Assembly (NCBI GenBank): GCA_032027165.1
Contig: JAVSMO010000001.1
Coordinates: 929,548 to 993,547, forward strand
Direction: 5' to 3'
Length of the DNA: 64,000 nucleotides
From: Denitratisoma sp.
GTDB lineage: Bacteria; Pseudomonadota; Gammaproteobacteria; Burkholderiales; Rhodocyclaceae
Shown here: positions 18,761 to 28,112 of the stretch, one piece after another
Layout: every line of letters begins with the position of its first letter
Numbering within the stretch: the first letter of the stretch is position 1
Position numbers and translations under genes: made by a program
The notes under the pieces: generated by a model
The model's database searches: none
Told to the model about the DNA's origin: nothing
What the model saw: the letters and a program-made list of their open reading frames with translations, nothing else

Positions 18761-19413
18761 AGCGTGAGTTGTCCGGTATCGGCATGACCTCTCAGCGCAC
18801 ACGCGCACGAATGATCGAGCGCTTGCGCACCGATGGCATCCGGGATGAACGGGTGCTGGCGGCGATGGCGGCCGTACCACGCCACATCTTTGTCGAGGAG
18901 GCCTTGGCTTCGCGTGCCTATGAGGACACGGCCTTGCCGATCGGACTGAAACAGACGATCTCCCAGCCGTTCATCGTGGCGAGGATGATCGAACTTCTGG
19001 CGGCCGGCCGCGAACTTGGCAAGACGCTGGAAATCGGTGCGGGTTGCGGTTATCAGGCGGCTGTCCTGGCGCAGATGGCCAAGGATGTCTATGCCGTCGA
19101 GCGAATCGCCCAGTTGCTTGACAAGGCCCGCGCCAATTTACGCCACCTGCGCCTGCCCAATGTGCGGCTCAAGCATGCCGACGGCAGCCTGGGTCTGGCA
19201 GATGCCGCGCCATTCGATACAATCATCGTTGCCGCTGCCGCGTTGCGCGTGCCGCAAGCGTTGCTGGGACAACTTGCCCTGGGCGGGCGAATGCTCTTGC
19301 CTCTCGGGGGGGGCGAGCAGGCGCTCTGCATGATCGAGCGCAGCCCGCGCGGTTATACTGAGACGCGTCTCGATGCGGTGCGCTTCGTACCCCTTGTAGC
19401 CGGAGTCGAATAA
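18757..19413 (+). CDS. pcm: Protein-L-isoaspartate O-methyltransferase
   Basis: Repairs isoaspartyl damage in aged proteins. 218 residues from the ATG at 18757, which overlaps the surE stop; four extra residues from 18745 are possible but less likely. Motifs: [20 protein letters not shown] (substrate and SAM site), [17 protein letters not shown] (SAM loop) and the C-terminal [10 protein letters not shown]. Two bases separate it from nlpD. Confidence 0.97.
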   Translation: MKRELSGIGMTSQRTRARMIERLRTDGIRDERVLAAMAAVPRHIFVEEALASRAYEDTALPIGLKQTISQPFIVARMIELLAAGRELGKTLEIGAGCGYQAAVLAQMAKDVYAVERIAQLLDKARANLRHLRLPNVRLKHADGSLGLADAAPFDTIIVAAAALRVPQALLGQLALGGRMLLPLGGGEQALCMIERSPRGYTETRLDAVRFVPLVAGVE

Positions 19414-19415
19414 GC

Positions 19416-20321
19416 ATGGCGAACCCTGTGTCCCGATATGCGATTCTGCTCGCCGTGCTCGCAGCCGGCCTGCTGGGGGGGTGCGCGTCCAGGACGCCCG
19501 CGCCGGTGATCGAGCGGGGCAGTGCGCCTGGCAAAGGGCCCGCCCCGGCGGCGACACCCGCCAAACCCGGCGAGTTCCATACCGTGAAAAGAGGCGAAAC
19601 GCTCTACAGCATTGCGCTGGAACATGGGCAATCCTATCGTGACGTGGCCGCCTGGAACAACATCGACAACCCGAATGTGATCCGGATCGGTCAGCAATTG
19701 CGTGTTGCGCCTCCGGAGGGGGTAGCGGTGGTCAAGCCGGTTGCAGGGCCGGCAGCCGTTGAAATACGGCCTCTTGCCGCGAGCAGTCCGACTCCGCCCA
19801 GTTCCGATACCGTCAAGCGCGAGCCGAAAGGGGGTAAGCAGCCCTATACGGAACAGGCCATGGCCGCAGCGCAGAAAACCGAGGCGGCGCACGCGCAGCC
19901 GCCCGCCGTGCAATCGAGGACTGAGCCCAGGCCGGCAGAGCCTGCTGCCGGAGGCGAGTTGAACTGGACCTGGCCAAGCAGCGGCAAAGTGATCATGGCC
20001 TACGTGGAAGGTGGCAATAAGGGAGTCGATATCGAGGGCCGGGTCGGCGAACCGGTATTGGCGGCCGAGGCAGGCAAGGTGACTTATGCCGGTAGCGGCA
20101 TACGCGGTTACGGCAACCTGCTCATCATTCAGCATGCCAGCGGCCTGTCCAGCGTCTATGCACACAACAGCAAGCTCTTGGCCAAGGAGGGACAACAGGT
20201 GGCAAGAGGACAGAAGATCGCCGAGCTTGGCAACAGTGATGCGGACCAGGCCAAGCTCCATTTCGAGATTCGCCGCCAAGGCAAGCCGCTCGATCCCCTC
20301 AAATTGCTGCCGCAGAGGTAG
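19416..20321 (+). CDS. nlpD: NlpD: LysM and degenerate M23 (LytM) lipoprotein, amidase activator
   Basis: Outer-membrane lipoprotein that activates a cell-wall amidase at division. 301 residues: signal peptide with lipobox LLGGC (Cys23), LysM at about 54-98 (HTVKRGETLYSIALEHG), an Ala/Pro-rich linker, then the LytM domain. Two zinc ligands of active M23 enzymes are replaced: the HxxxD motif is NKGVD, and the first His of HxH is Lys (KLHFEI). That fits the non-catalytic activator role known for E. coli NlpD. The rpoS gene follows after 3 bases; in E. coli a major rpoS promoter lies within nlpD. Confidence 0.95.
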   Translation: MANPVSRYAILLAVLAAGLLGGCASRTPAPVIERGSAPGKGPAPAATPAKPGEFHTVKRGETLYSIALEHGQSYRDVAAWNNIDNPNVIRIGQQLRVAPPEGVAVVKPVAGPAAVEIRPLAASSPTPPSSDTVKREPKGGKQPYTEQAMAAAQKTEAAHAQPPAVQSRTEPRPAEPAAGGELNWTWPSSGKVIMAYVEGGNKGVDIEGRVGEPVLAAEAGKVTYAGSGIRGYGNLLIIQHASGLSSVYAHNSKLLAKEGQQVARGQKIAELGNSDADQAKLHFEIRRQGKPLDPLKLLPQR

Positions 20322-20324
20322 TGA

Positions 20325-21236
20325 ATGCGTGACGAGGCCTTACCGGAAGAAGGGGAGGTTGCCGAGCCGGCCGTATCCGAGACCGCACCTGCGGCCGAAC
20401 CGGAGTTTCTCAATGATGTTACCCAGATATATCTCAATGAGATCGGAGCCAATCCGCTTCTGACGCCGGAGCAGGAGCTTGCCTATTCCCGGCTTGCTCG
20501 CCAGGGCGACGAGCCGGCACGGCAAAAGATGATCGAGCACAACCTGCGCCTGGTGGTGAACATCGCCAAGCACTATCTCAACCGCGGTATGCCTTTGCTC
20601 GATCTGGTCGAGGAAGGCAATCTAGGCCTGATCCACGCCCTCGACAAGTTCGACCCGGAACGAGGCTTCCGCTTTTCGACCTATGCCACCTGGTGGATAC
20701 GCCAGAACATCGAGCGTGCCATCATGAATCAGTCGCGAACCATCCGCCTGCCGGTTCATGTCGTGAAGGAACTCAATTCGGTGTTGCGCGCCATGCGTCA
20801 TCTTGAAGCGGCCAGTGCGCGCGAAACCGGTCTCGAGGAAATTGCCCAACTGCTCGACAAGCCCGTCGAGGAGGTGCGTCAGGTACTGGCGCTTAACGAG
20901 CATGTCGCCTCGCTGGACGCGCCGTTGGAAATCGATCCAAGTCTATCTATCGGTGAGTCGCTGGCGGACGACGGGGCGGCACCGCCGGAAATGCAAATTC
21001 ACGCCGCCGAGGTTGAGCACCTGGTCACGGAATGGATCGGGATGCTCAGCGACAAGCAGCGCCAGGTCATCGAATACCGCTATGGCCTGAACGGCTGTGA
21101 AGTGGCGACTCTGGAGGAGCTTGCCGAGCGCCTGTCGCTGACACGCGAACGTGTTCGGCAGATCCAGATAGAGGCGCTCGCCCAATTGCGGCGCATTCTC
21201 AAGCGGCACGGTGTTTCGAAGGATGTCCTGCTTTAG
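20325..21236 (+). CDS. rpoS: RNA polymerase sigma factor RpoS
   Basis: Stationary-phase and general-stress sigma factor. 303 residues with region 1.2 ([21 protein letters not shown]), region 2 ([60 protein letters not shown]), region 3, and region 4 helix-turn-helix ([20 protein letters not shown]). It is somewhat shorter than the 330 residues of E. coli RpoS, mainly at the N-terminus. It ends with a 4-base overlap with the convergent mltB. Confidence 0.96.
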   Translation: MRDEALPEEGEVAEPAVSETAPAAEPEFLNDVTQIYLNEIGANPLLTPEQELAYSRLARQGDEPARQKMIEHNLRLVVNIAKHYLNRGMPLLDLVEEGNLGLIHALDKFDPERGFRFSTYATWWIRQNIERAIMNQSRTIRLPVHVVKELNSVLRAMRHLEAASARETGLEEIAQLLDKPVEEVRQVLALNEHVASLDAPLEIDPSLSIGESLADDGAAPPEMQIHAAEVEHLVTEWIGMLSDKQRQVIEYRYGLNGCEVATLEELAERLSLTRERVRQIQIEALAQLRRILKRHGVSKDVLL

Positions 21237-22240
21237 CGTTTGGCGAGGCGGGCTGCCCTTTCCGCCTTCAACTCCCGCGACAGCGCAAATACCGTCATGG
21301 CATAGAAGCTGGAGCGGTTATAGCGCGTAATGACGTAAAAGTTGCGGTATCCCAGCCAGTATTCAGTCGCCTCATTCGGCGTGACCAGATCGATCAGGGC
21401 ACAGGGCAGTTGCGGCGCATCCGCTGCGGGGATGACGCCGTAGGCAGCCATTTCAGCAGGGGTGAACCGGGGCAGGATGCCGGCGTCGATGAGTACGCCG
21501 GCGCGGTCGCCAGCAACATTCGCGGGTGCAACGATCGGGCTGCCGGTTTCCCAGCCATGGCTGGCAAGGAAATTGGCGATACTGCCGATAGCGTCCGCGC
21601 TGCTTGACGCGAGATCCACCTGTCCGTCGCCATCGAAATCCACACCCCAGTTGCGTATGCTGCTGGGCAGAAATTGCGGAATGCCCAGTGCCCCGGCATA
21701 GGAGCCGGAGTAAGCAGTCGGGCTGCGATGCGACTCGCGAGCCAATAGCAGCAGGGCTTCCAGTTCGCGGCGGAAAAGCTCGGCTCGCGGCGGGTAGTCA
21801 AAGGCCAGCGTGGCCAGGGTGGCCAGCGCCGGAAACTTGCCCATGTTGCGTCCGTAGATCGTTTCGATGCCGATAATGGCGACGATGATTTCTTCCGGTA
21901 TGCCGTAGTTATGCTGCGCCGCTTCGAGCTTATGCTGATTCGCTTCCCAGAAACGCAGCCCGCCTTCGATGCGGGACGGCTCGACAAACCGCGCGCGGTA
22001 GGCTTGCCACGAACGCACTGTGGGATCCTTTGACGGCAGGATGGCCTGGATCGCTCTGGGTTGAGGCTGCGCCTGTTCGAACAACCGCATCAGGCGGATG
22101 CGATCGAAGCCGTGCCTTTCATGCATTTCCTCGATAAATGCCCGGACCTCTTCGCGCTGGGCGAAACCGGCCGCGGAGGCGCCAGGCATCATTGCCAGAA
22201 CGATCGAGCAGAGGACAACAGCGGGCAGGACGCGTGTCAT
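21233..22240 (-). CDS. mltB: Lytic murein transglycosylase B
   Basis: Periplasmic peptidoglycan-cleaving enzyme (SLT 3 family). 335 residues: signal peptide ([18 protein letters not shown]), catalytic Glu in [13 protein letters not shown], and family motifs [31 protein letters not shown] and YGVIPA. No lipobox Cys is seen, so it may be soluble rather than lipid-anchored. Its ATG overlaps the upstream transglutaminase stop by one base (TGATG), so it is the last gene of a minus-strand operon with the transglutaminase, DUF58 and MoxR genes. Confidence 0.94.
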   Translation of the reverse strand: MTRVLPAVVLCSIVLAMMPGASAAGFAQREEVRAFIEEMHERHGFDRIRLMRLFEQAQPQPRAIQAILPSKDPTVRSWQAYRARFVEPSRIEGGLRFWEANQHKLEAAQHNYGIPEEIIVAIIGIETIYGRNMGKFPALATLATLAFDYPPRAELFRRELEALLLLARESHRSPTAYSGSYAGALGIPQFLPSSIRNWGVDFDGDGQVDLASSSADAIGSIANFLASHGWETGSPIVAPANVAGDRAGVLIDAGILPRFTPAEMAAYGVIPAADAPQLPCALIDLVTPNEATEYWLGYRNFYVITRYNRSSFYAMTVFALSRELKAERAARLAKR

Positions 22241-24198
22241 CACTCGTTGGCAATCTTCAGGTCGGCAATCATTTCGCGGAATTTTTGCCGGGGCACTTTG
22301 CCGGTCAGTTTGCCATAGCGCAGACCGATGTAAAGTGCGGTGATCGCAGACAGGGGCCGCGACAATTCCGGCCTGGCCAGCGCAACCCGTTGCGCATAAT
22401 CCGACGGCCCTTCCCAATCCCTGCGTGCAAGGCCAATGCGGGCCAGCTTGCGGCTGAGCCTGTTCCAGGCGCGTACTGTCGGGTCGATACGGACCCGCTT
22501 GTGCAACGCCCAGGCGGTCAGTCCCAGCAGCAGGAATCCGCAAAGCGCGGCCATGGCCGCCGTCATGGCTTTCCAGTCCGGGTCGCGCATGCCGAGGCGC
22601 GCCAGAACCTCGCGCTGGCGCACCGGATCGTAACCCAGCACCCACTGGTTCCAGGTGTTGGTCACAGCCTCCCAGCGGAAACGGAGTTGCCGCAGCCAGG
22701 ACAGGTCCGACCGCACCAGGAACGGCAGGGGCTCGCCGGCCGGAACGGCTGAAGCCAGGCCAGCCTCGATGCGGTTCGGGGCGACCGCCGCCGTTGGATC
22801 CACACGTACCCAGCCCTTGCCTTTCAGCCAGACTTCAGCCCAGGCGTGGGCGTCCGATTGGCGTACGATGAGGTAGCCGTCCACCGGGTTGCGTTCGCCG
22901 CCTTGGTAACCGGTGACCACGCGCGCGGGAATGCCGGCTGCACGCATGCCGAAGACGAAGGCCGACGCGTAGTGCTCGCAGAAGCCGCGCCGGGTCTCGA
23001 ACATGAACTGGTCGATGCTGTTCTCGCCGAGCAAGGGTGGCGTGAGGGTGTAGAAGTAGTTCTCCTTGCGGAAGTGGTCCAGCATGCGGCGGATGATCGC
23101 CTCCGGACCCCCGGCCTCGCGCTGCCATTCCTCGGCGAGCTCACGTGTGCGCGGGTTGTTGGCGGGCAGAATGAGATTGTTGCGCAGGGAAGCCTCGGAC
23201 TCGTCCATGCCCGGCAGGGAGTCGGGCCGGGACTGCATTTCATAGCGCAGGCGACTGCGCACGGGCGTCTTCGAAAGCACCTGGTATTCACGCGATACGA
23301 TGGCGCCGGTTGGTGGCGCCACCGGCATTTCCAGAGCGAACAGCCAGTGCTTGTTGTGCGGTTCGAGGGTGACCGCATAGCGGACGGGTTCACCGGTCGC
23401 CGTGTCCGGGGGACTGACTTTTTCCTGTTGCGCCCCTGCACGCCAGGTCCGGCCATCGAACAGGCGCAATACCGGGCCGCGCCAGTACAGGAGGTATTTC
23501 GGCGGAACTTCACCCTCGAAACGGACGCGGAAGGCGATTTCACCTGACAGGCTCAGATTGCTGATCGAACCCGGGGACATGTTGTCCGAGAGCCCGCTCA
23601 TGCCGCTGTAGGCATCGGCCGGCATGCCCCAGAGCGGACCCTGCACGCGGGGAAAGAGCAAGAACAGGACGAGCATGAAAGGGGCAGCCTGCGCCAGCAT
23701 GAGGGCGGACAGACGCAGGTGGGCGACGACGGATTGAGCCGCATGTCCCAGGCTGGCCAATGCAGCGGTAATGACAACAAGGGCGGCTAGCGTGAGTCCG
23801 GCGACATCCAGCCCTTGCGCGTTGAGGAAATGGGTGAGCAAAAGGAAATAGCACAGGAAGATGACGGCCAGGCCGTCTCGCACCTGGCGCATCTCCAGCA
23901 GCTTGAGGGCGAGAAAGAGGATCAGCAGGGCGATGCCCGGATCCTTGCCGAAGAAATGGCGGTAGGTGAGAAAGACACCAGCCGATCCGGCAGCGACGAG
24001 AATGCTCAGCAGCCAACGTGGCGGCAGTGTAGCTCGTCGCCACCAGATCGACACCCGCCAGGCGATGGCCACGGCAACGGCCGCAGTCAGCCAAGCCGGG
24101 ACATGCTCAATATCCGGCGTCAGCGTTAGCAGGGCGCAGGCGAGCAGCCAAAGCTCCTGGCTGCGGGCGAGTGGAGGACTTTCGCGCTTAATCGCCAT
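22240..24198 (-). CDS. Membrane transglutaminase-like protein (DUF3488 plus transglutaminase, TgpA-like)
   Basis: 652 residues. The N-terminal third has several membrane helices (DUF3488), then a periplasmic transglutaminase-like domain with Cys in RRGFCEHYASAFVFGMRAAGIPARVVTGY and His in SDAHAWAEVWLKGKGWVRVDPTAAV. A last membrane helix (MAALCGFLLLGLTAWAL) and a cytoplasmic tail (DUF4129-like) follow. The Pseudomonas homologue TgpA is essential and has been linked to the cell envelope; the substrate is not known to me. Adjacent genes encode DUF58 and MoxR, the standard partners. A copy of GRGACTGACTTT lies at 23410. Confidence 0.92.
   Translation of the reverse strand: MAIKRESPPLARSQELWLLACALLTLTPDIEHVPAWLTAAVAVAIAWRVSIWWRRATLPPRWLLSILVAAGSAGVFLTYRHFFGKDPGIALLILFLALKLLEMRQVRDGLAVIFLCYFLLLTHFLNAQGLDVAGLTLAALVVITAALASLGHAAQSVVAHLRLSALMLAQAAPFMLVLFLLFPRVQGPLWGMPADAYSGMSGLSDNMSPGSISNLSLSGEIAFRVRFEGEVPPKYLLYWRGPVLRLFDGRTWRAGAQQEKVSPPDTATGEPVRYAVTLEPHNKHWLFALEMPVAPPTGAIVSREYQVLSKTPVRSRLRYEMQSRPDSLPGMDESEASLRNNLILPANNPRTRELAEEWQREAGGPEAIIRRMLDHFRKENYFYTLTPPLLGENSIDQFMFETRRGFCEHYASAFVFGMRAAGIPARVVTGYQGGERNPVDGYLIVRQSDAHAWAEVWLKGKGWVRVDPTAAVAPNRIEAGLASAVPAGEPLPFLVRSDLSWLRQLRFRWEAVTNTWNQWVLGYDPVRQREVLARLGMRDPDWKAMTAAMAALCGFLLLGLTAWALHKRVRIDPTVRAWNRLSRKLARIGLARRDWEGPSDYAQRVALARPELSRPLSAITALYIGLRYGKLTGKVPRQKFREMIADLKIANE
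23410..23421 (+). repeat. GGGACTGACTTT word, copy 3
   Basis: Third copy, antisense to the transglutaminase gene, where it reads K-V-S-P (AAA GTC AGT CCC). Identical for 15 bases to copy 1 at 43. Confidence 0.8.
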
Positions 24199-25135
24199 GC
24201 AAGGCTAGTGCTTCAAGGCAATCCTGGAACTGTCGTGCGCCATGGCCCAGCGGTATCTTTCTTCCGGGCAGGCTCAGTCCATATGCCAGACCTTGGGCAT
24301 GGGCATCGAGCAGCCACCTGGTCAGGCGCGACAGACGGGCCTCGATCCCCAGCCCAGTCGGCAGTTCGTTCCAGTCGAGCCAGACCTGGGTGGCACTGGC
24401 GCCGGTGAATTGCTTGGTGAGCATGGGCTGCTCCCGCGCCACTGCCTTCCAGGCGACGTGGCGCGGCGAGTCGGCCAGTTGGTGCGTCCGCAGGCCGGAG
24501 AAATCCTCGGTGCCTTTACCGCTGTGTGCGCCTCCCGCCTCGCCGATGGCCGATAGCGGCAGGGGCGGCGGGGAGACCTCGGGACGGGGATACACCAGAC
24601 ATCGCATATCCGGCTCGACATAGCTCCAGGCTCGGACAAGGCAAAGGGGGTAACGCGTCTCCAGCGTGACGCGCCCGGGGCGCATCCAGCCGCGCCTTTT
24701 GGCCTGCAGCGGCAAGTTGATCGAAGTCGTCGTGTCGGGTGCCAGATCGACCGATACTGCATCCCCGCCGACCAGATTCAGGCTGATGGCAAACCGCCCT
24801 TGTTTGCGCCGGTTGTGCAATCGCAGGCCGAAATGCGCGATGTCTCCGGCAAAGACCGGCTCGATGCGTCCGGGCGAAATCTCGATCTGTACCAGGTTGC
24901 GGAAGGTATGCAGGAGTGTCACCAGACCCAGTCCGGCAAGGAGAAAGATCAGGGCGTAGCCGAGGCTCAGGTTGTAGTTGATGGCGCCGATCAGCATCAA
25001 TCCGAGCGCAGTGGCGAAGGCCAATCCGGCCCTTGTCGGCAGGACATAGACTCGGCGCTGGGTCAGGATGATCGGCGCGACTTCCGGGCCATAGAGGCGG
25101 AACAGCCAGCGCTTGAATGAAGCGACTGCCTGCAT
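24188..25135 (-). CDS. DUF58-domain membrane protein
   Basis: 315 residues. Two hydrophobic helices near the N-terminus (GLAFATALGLMLIGAINYNLSL, YALIFLLAGLGLVTLL), a beta-rich central part, then the DUF58 core (DFSGLRTHQLADSPRHVAWKAVAREQPMLTKQF). It overlaps the downstream transglutaminase gene by 11 bases and follows MoxR by 7 bases. DUF58 proteins occur with MoxR ATPases across bacteria and are thought to act with them in assembling or activating envelope complexes. Confidence 0.92.
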   Translation of the reverse strand: MQAVASFKRWLFRLYGPEVAPIILTQRRVYVLPTRAGLAFATALGLMLIGAINYNLSLGYALIFLLAGLGLVTLLHTFRNLVQIEISPGRIEPVFAGDIAHFGLRLHNRRKQGRFAISLNLVGGDAVSVDLAPDTTTSINLPLQAKRRGWMRPGRVTLETRYPLCLVRAWSYVEPDMRCLVYPRPEVSPPPLPLSAIGEAGGAHSGKGTEDFSGLRTHQLADSPRHVAWKAVAREQPMLTKQFTGASATQVWLDWNELPTGLGIEARLSRLTRWLLDAHAQGLAYGLSLPGRKIPLGHGARQFQDCLEALALHGD

Positions 25136-25142
25136 GTGGGCG

Positions 25143-26063
25143 CTAGGGAATCGGTACGGCGCCGATCAAGGCCGCGGCGATGTCGGCGGAGGGGGCGCCT
25201 GTCGCGCCGCTGGCCGGATGCAGCCGGTGTCCCGCCACCGCCGGCAGCACGGCCTGGATGTCCTCCGGCAGAACCAGGTCGCGGTGGTCGATCAATGCCC
25301 AGGCACGCGCGGCCCGCAGCAAGGCGAGTGCCGCGCGCGGGCTCAGACCGGTCTCGTAATCCGGCGAGCGGCGGGTGTGCTCGGCAAGGGCCTGCACGTA
25401 GGCGATGAGCGCCTCGGAGACATGCACCTCCCGTACGGCCCGCTGCAGCTCGATCAGTTCACCCGGCTCCATGCAGGGACGCAGCGTGGCAACCATGTCG
25501 CGCCGATCGGCGCCGCCGAGCAGTTCGCGTTCCGCGGCCTGGTCCGGGTAACCCATCTCGATGCGCATCAGGAAACGATCGAGTTGGGACTCTGGCAGGG
25601 GAAAGGTGCCGATCTGGTGCGAGGGGTTTTGCGTCGCGATGACGAAAAAGGGGTCCGGCAAGGGGCGCGTTTCGCCTTCGCAGGTGACCTGATGCTCCTC
25701 CATTGCCTCCAGCAGTGCGCTCTGGGATTTTGGCGTGGCTCGGTTGATCTCATCAACCAGAATGAGCTGGGCAAAGATCGGGCCGGGATGAAACTGGAAA
25801 CCACCCGTGTTGCGGTCATAAATCGACACGCCGATGATATCTGCCGGCAGCATGTCGGCCGTGCACTGGATTCGGTGGAAGTTCAGCCCGAGCAGCTTGG
25901 CCAGCACATGCGCCAGGATTGTCTTGCCCACGCCCGGCAGATCCTCGATGAGCAGATGGCCGCGGGCGAGAAGACAGACCAGGGCGAGGCGAATCTGGCG
26001 CTCCTTGCCGAGCACAATGCGTCCGGCATTGCGAATGGTTTCATCTATAGGGGAATAAGGCAT
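25143..26063 (-). CDS. MoxR-family AAA+ ATPase
   Basis: About 306 residues from the ATG at 26063 (MPYSPIDETIRNAGRIVLGKE); a TTG at 26084 would add 7 residues, and neither has a clear Shine-Dalgarno. Walker A is EDLPGVGKT, Walker B ILVDEINRATPKSQSALLEAMEE, sensor 1 FFVIATQNP, and there is an arginine finger and lid. Chaperone-like ATPase, probably acting on the DUF58 and transglutaminase proteins encoded downstream. Divergent from the deacetylase-family gene. Confidence 0.92.
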   Translation of the reverse strand: MPYSPIDETIRNAGRIVLGKERQIRLALVCLLARGHLLIEDLPGVGKTILAHVLAKLLGLNFHRIQCTADMLPADIIGVSIYDRNTGGFQFHPGPIFAQLILVDEINRATPKSQSALLEAMEEHQVTCEGETRPLPDPFFVIATQNPSHQIGTFPLPESQLDRFLMRIEMGYPDQAAERELLGGADRRDMVATLRPCMEPGELIELQRAVREVHVSEALIAYVQALAEHTRRSPDYETGLSPRAALALLRAARAWALIDHRDLVLPEDIQAVLPAVAGHRLHPASGATGAPSADIAAALIGAVPIP

Positions 26064-26093
26064 GACTTGAGGCGGATGCTGCAATCAGTGGAT

Positions 26094-26115
26094 AATGGCG
26101 TCTATAGCGGCCATT
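26094..26115. promoter_or_regulatory. Inverted repeat in the moxR / deacetylase divergent promoter region
   Basis: AATGGC (26094-26099) and GCCATT (26110-26115) form a perfect 6-base dyad around TATAG-containing sequence, 31 bases upstream of moxR and about 50 upstream of the deacetylase gene. A regulator binding here could control both genes; no experimental support. Confidence 0.35.
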
Positions 26116-26163
26116 CTATTGCAATTCCACTTTGAAGAGACCCGGCGATGACCGGGGCTTCAC

Positions 26164-27087
26164 ATGACTACCGCCTTTATTACCCACCGCGACTGCTGGC
26201 TTCATGACATGGGGGCGCACCATCCGGAATGTCCGGAACGCCTGTCCGCCATCAGCGACCGCCTGATCGCCGCAGGACTTGATTTGTATCTATCGTTTTA
26301 CGACGCTCCGCTTGCAACATTGGAACAGATCGCGCGCGTGCATCCGCTGGAATACGTGCTCGGCATAGCCGAAAGCGCTCCGCAAAGCGGCATTGTCCAT
26401 CTGGATCCAGATACGGCGATGAGCGCCGGTACGTGGCAGGCGGCACTGCGTTCGGCTGGCGCCGGCGTTTTGGCGACAGATCTGGTCATGGCTGGTGAGG
26501 TGGAGAACGCCTTCTGCAGCGTGCGCCCGCCGGGACACCATGCCGAACGCACCAAGGCCATGGGATTTTGTTTCCTCAACAACATCGCCATCGCTGCAGT
26601 TCATGCGCTTGAAGTGCATGGCCTCGAACGAGTGGCGGTTGTCGATTTCGACGTACATCACGGCAATGGCACCGAGGATATCTTCGCCAACGATTCGCGC
26701 GTGCTGATGGTCAGCACCTTCCAGCATCCCTTCTACCCCTACAGCGGGACAGAGTCTCCGGCCGGAAACATGATCAATGTTCCGGTGCCGGCCGGCACGC
26801 GCAGCGACGGTTTTCGCCAGACGGTGGCCGATATCTGGATGCCGGCACTGAGACGCTTTGCTCCTGAAGCAATTTTCATTTCCGCCGGTTTCGATGCGCA
26901 TTACGAAGACGACATGGCCTCGCTTGGGCTTGTCGAGGCCGACTATGCCTGGGTGACCCAGCAAATCAAGGCAGTTGCGGCGGAGTCTGCACAGGGCCGC
27001 ATCGTCTCGATGCTTGAGGGGGGGTACGCCTTGTCCGCGCTGGCGCGCAGCGTTACGACTCACGTCAAGACGTTGGCGGATCTATGA
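26164..27087 (+). CDS. Histone deacetylase / acetylpolyamine amidohydrolase family protein
   Basis: 307-residue zinc hydrolase. Catalytic features: RPPGHHAERTKAMGFCFLNN (His pair), VDFDVHHGNGTEDIF (Asp and His zinc ligands), SAGFDAHYEDDMA (second zinc Asp) and EGGYAL. Bacterial members deacetylate small molecules (acetylpolyamines, acetoin-related) or proteins; the substrate here is unknown. It stands alone on the plus strand. Confidence 0.93.
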   Translation: MTTAFITHRDCWLHDMGAHHPECPERLSAISDRLIAAGLDLYLSFYDAPLATLEQIARVHPLEYVLGIAESAPQSGIVHLDPDTAMSAGTWQAALRSAGAGVLATDLVMAGEVENAFCSVRPPGHHAERTKAMGFCFLNNIAIAAVHALEVHGLERVAVVDFDVHHGNGTEDIFANDSRVLMVSTFQHPFYPYSGTESPAGNMINVPVPAGTRSDGFRQTVADIWMPALRRFAPEAIFISAGFDAHYEDDMASLGLVEADYAWVTQQIKAVAAESAQGRIVSMLEGGYALSALARSVTTHVKTLADL

Positions 27088-27144
27088 GCGTGCCGGGAAC
27101 TGGCCAGTATTGGTGATGTCAACTTCCCGGCAACTCGTTCATTT

Positions 27145-27175
27145 TTGTTCAGAAGTGGCTTTCATCAAGTAAAAT
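27145..27175 (+). promoter_or_regulatory. Possible promoter of dapA-bamC
   Basis: TTGTTC (27145-27150) and TAAAAT (27170-27175) with a long 19-base spacer, just upstream of dapA. The -10 is good, the -35 and spacing are weak. Confidence 0.35.
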
Positions 27176-27202
27176 CGACAGTTTTCATGCAGGCGTGATC
27201 CC

Positions 27203-28081
27203 ATGATCCAAGGCTCGATAGTCGCTATCGTCACCCCCATGCGGGAGGACGGCAGTCTGGATTACCCCCGGCTGAAATCCCTTGTGGATTTTCATGCAGC
27301 CGAAGGTACCGACGGCATTGTCATCGTCGGCACCACAGGCGAATCGCCCACCGTTGACGTCGATGAACATTGCGAACTGATCCGCGCGGCGGTCGAATAC
27401 GCGGCCGGCCATCTTCCTGTCATTGCCGGGACAGGCGGCAATTCGACCTCCGAGGCGATCGAGCTAACGGCCTATGCCAAGAAGGTCGGTGCAACCGCTT
27501 CCTTGAATGTCGTGCCCTATTACAACAAGCCGACGCAGGAGGGGCTCTACCTCCATTTCAAGGCGATTGCCGAAGCAGTCGATCTGCCGATGATTCTCTA
27601 CAACGTGCCAGGTCGCACGGTTGCCGACATGAGCAATGAAACGACGCTGCGTCTGGCGCAGGTGCCCGGCATCGTCGGCATCAAGGATGCTACCGGCAAT
27701 CTTGAGCGCGGTACGGATCTCATCAAGCGGGCGCCAAAGGGATTTGCCCTCTACAGTGGCGACGATGCCAGTGCGCTGGCCTTCATTCTTTTGGGCGGTC
27801 ATGGCACGATCTCGGTGACCGCCAACGTTGCACCACGCTTGATGCATGAAATGTGTGCGGCCGCCTTGGCCGGTGATGTCGCCAGGGCGCGTGAGATCAA
27901 TAGCCGTCTGCTCGGTCTGCATCGTCAGTTGTTTGTCGAGGCTAACCCGATTCCAGTGAAATGGGCCGTCAGCAGGATGGGCCTGATGGAGGCGGGTATC
28001 CGCCTGCCGCTGACGCGATTGTCGGCGGAGTACCACGAGCGCGTGCTCCAGTCCATGCGCGAAGCCGGCGTAGCCGTTTGA
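27203..28081 (+). CDS. dapA: 4-hydroxy-tetrahydrodipicolinate synthase
   Basis: First committed step of the lysine and diaminopimelate pathway (pyruvate plus aspartate semialdehyde). 292 residues; Thr44-Thr45 in GTTGESPT, Tyr in [11 protein letters not shown] and the Schiff-base Lys in [12 protein letters not shown]. The lysC gene for the pathway's first enzyme is elsewhere in the window (35224). bamC lies 31 bases downstream, the dapA-bamC order known from E. coli. Confidence 0.97.
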   Translation: MIQGSIVAIVTPMREDGSLDYPRLKSLVDFHAAEGTDGIVIVGTTGESPTVDVDEHCELIRAAVEYAAGHLPVIAGTGGNSTSEAIELTAYAKKVGATASLNVVPYYNKPTQEGLYLHFKAIAEAVDLPMILYNVPGRTVADMSNETTLRLAQVPGIVGIKDATGNLERGTDLIKRAPKGFALYSGDDASALAFILLGGHGTISVTANVAPRLMHEMCAAALAGDVARAREINSRLLGLHRQLFVEANPIPVKWAVSRMGLMEAGIRLPLTRLSAEYHERVLQSMREAGVAV

Positions 28082-28112
28082 CGTATAAATTCGAACTTGA
28101 AGAGGGCGGGGC

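Noticed and set aside
25742..25758. GGTTGAT-CTC-ATCAACC palindrome
   Set aside because: It is the coding sequence of the MoxR Walker B region, has an odd 3-base spacer and no promoter nearby.
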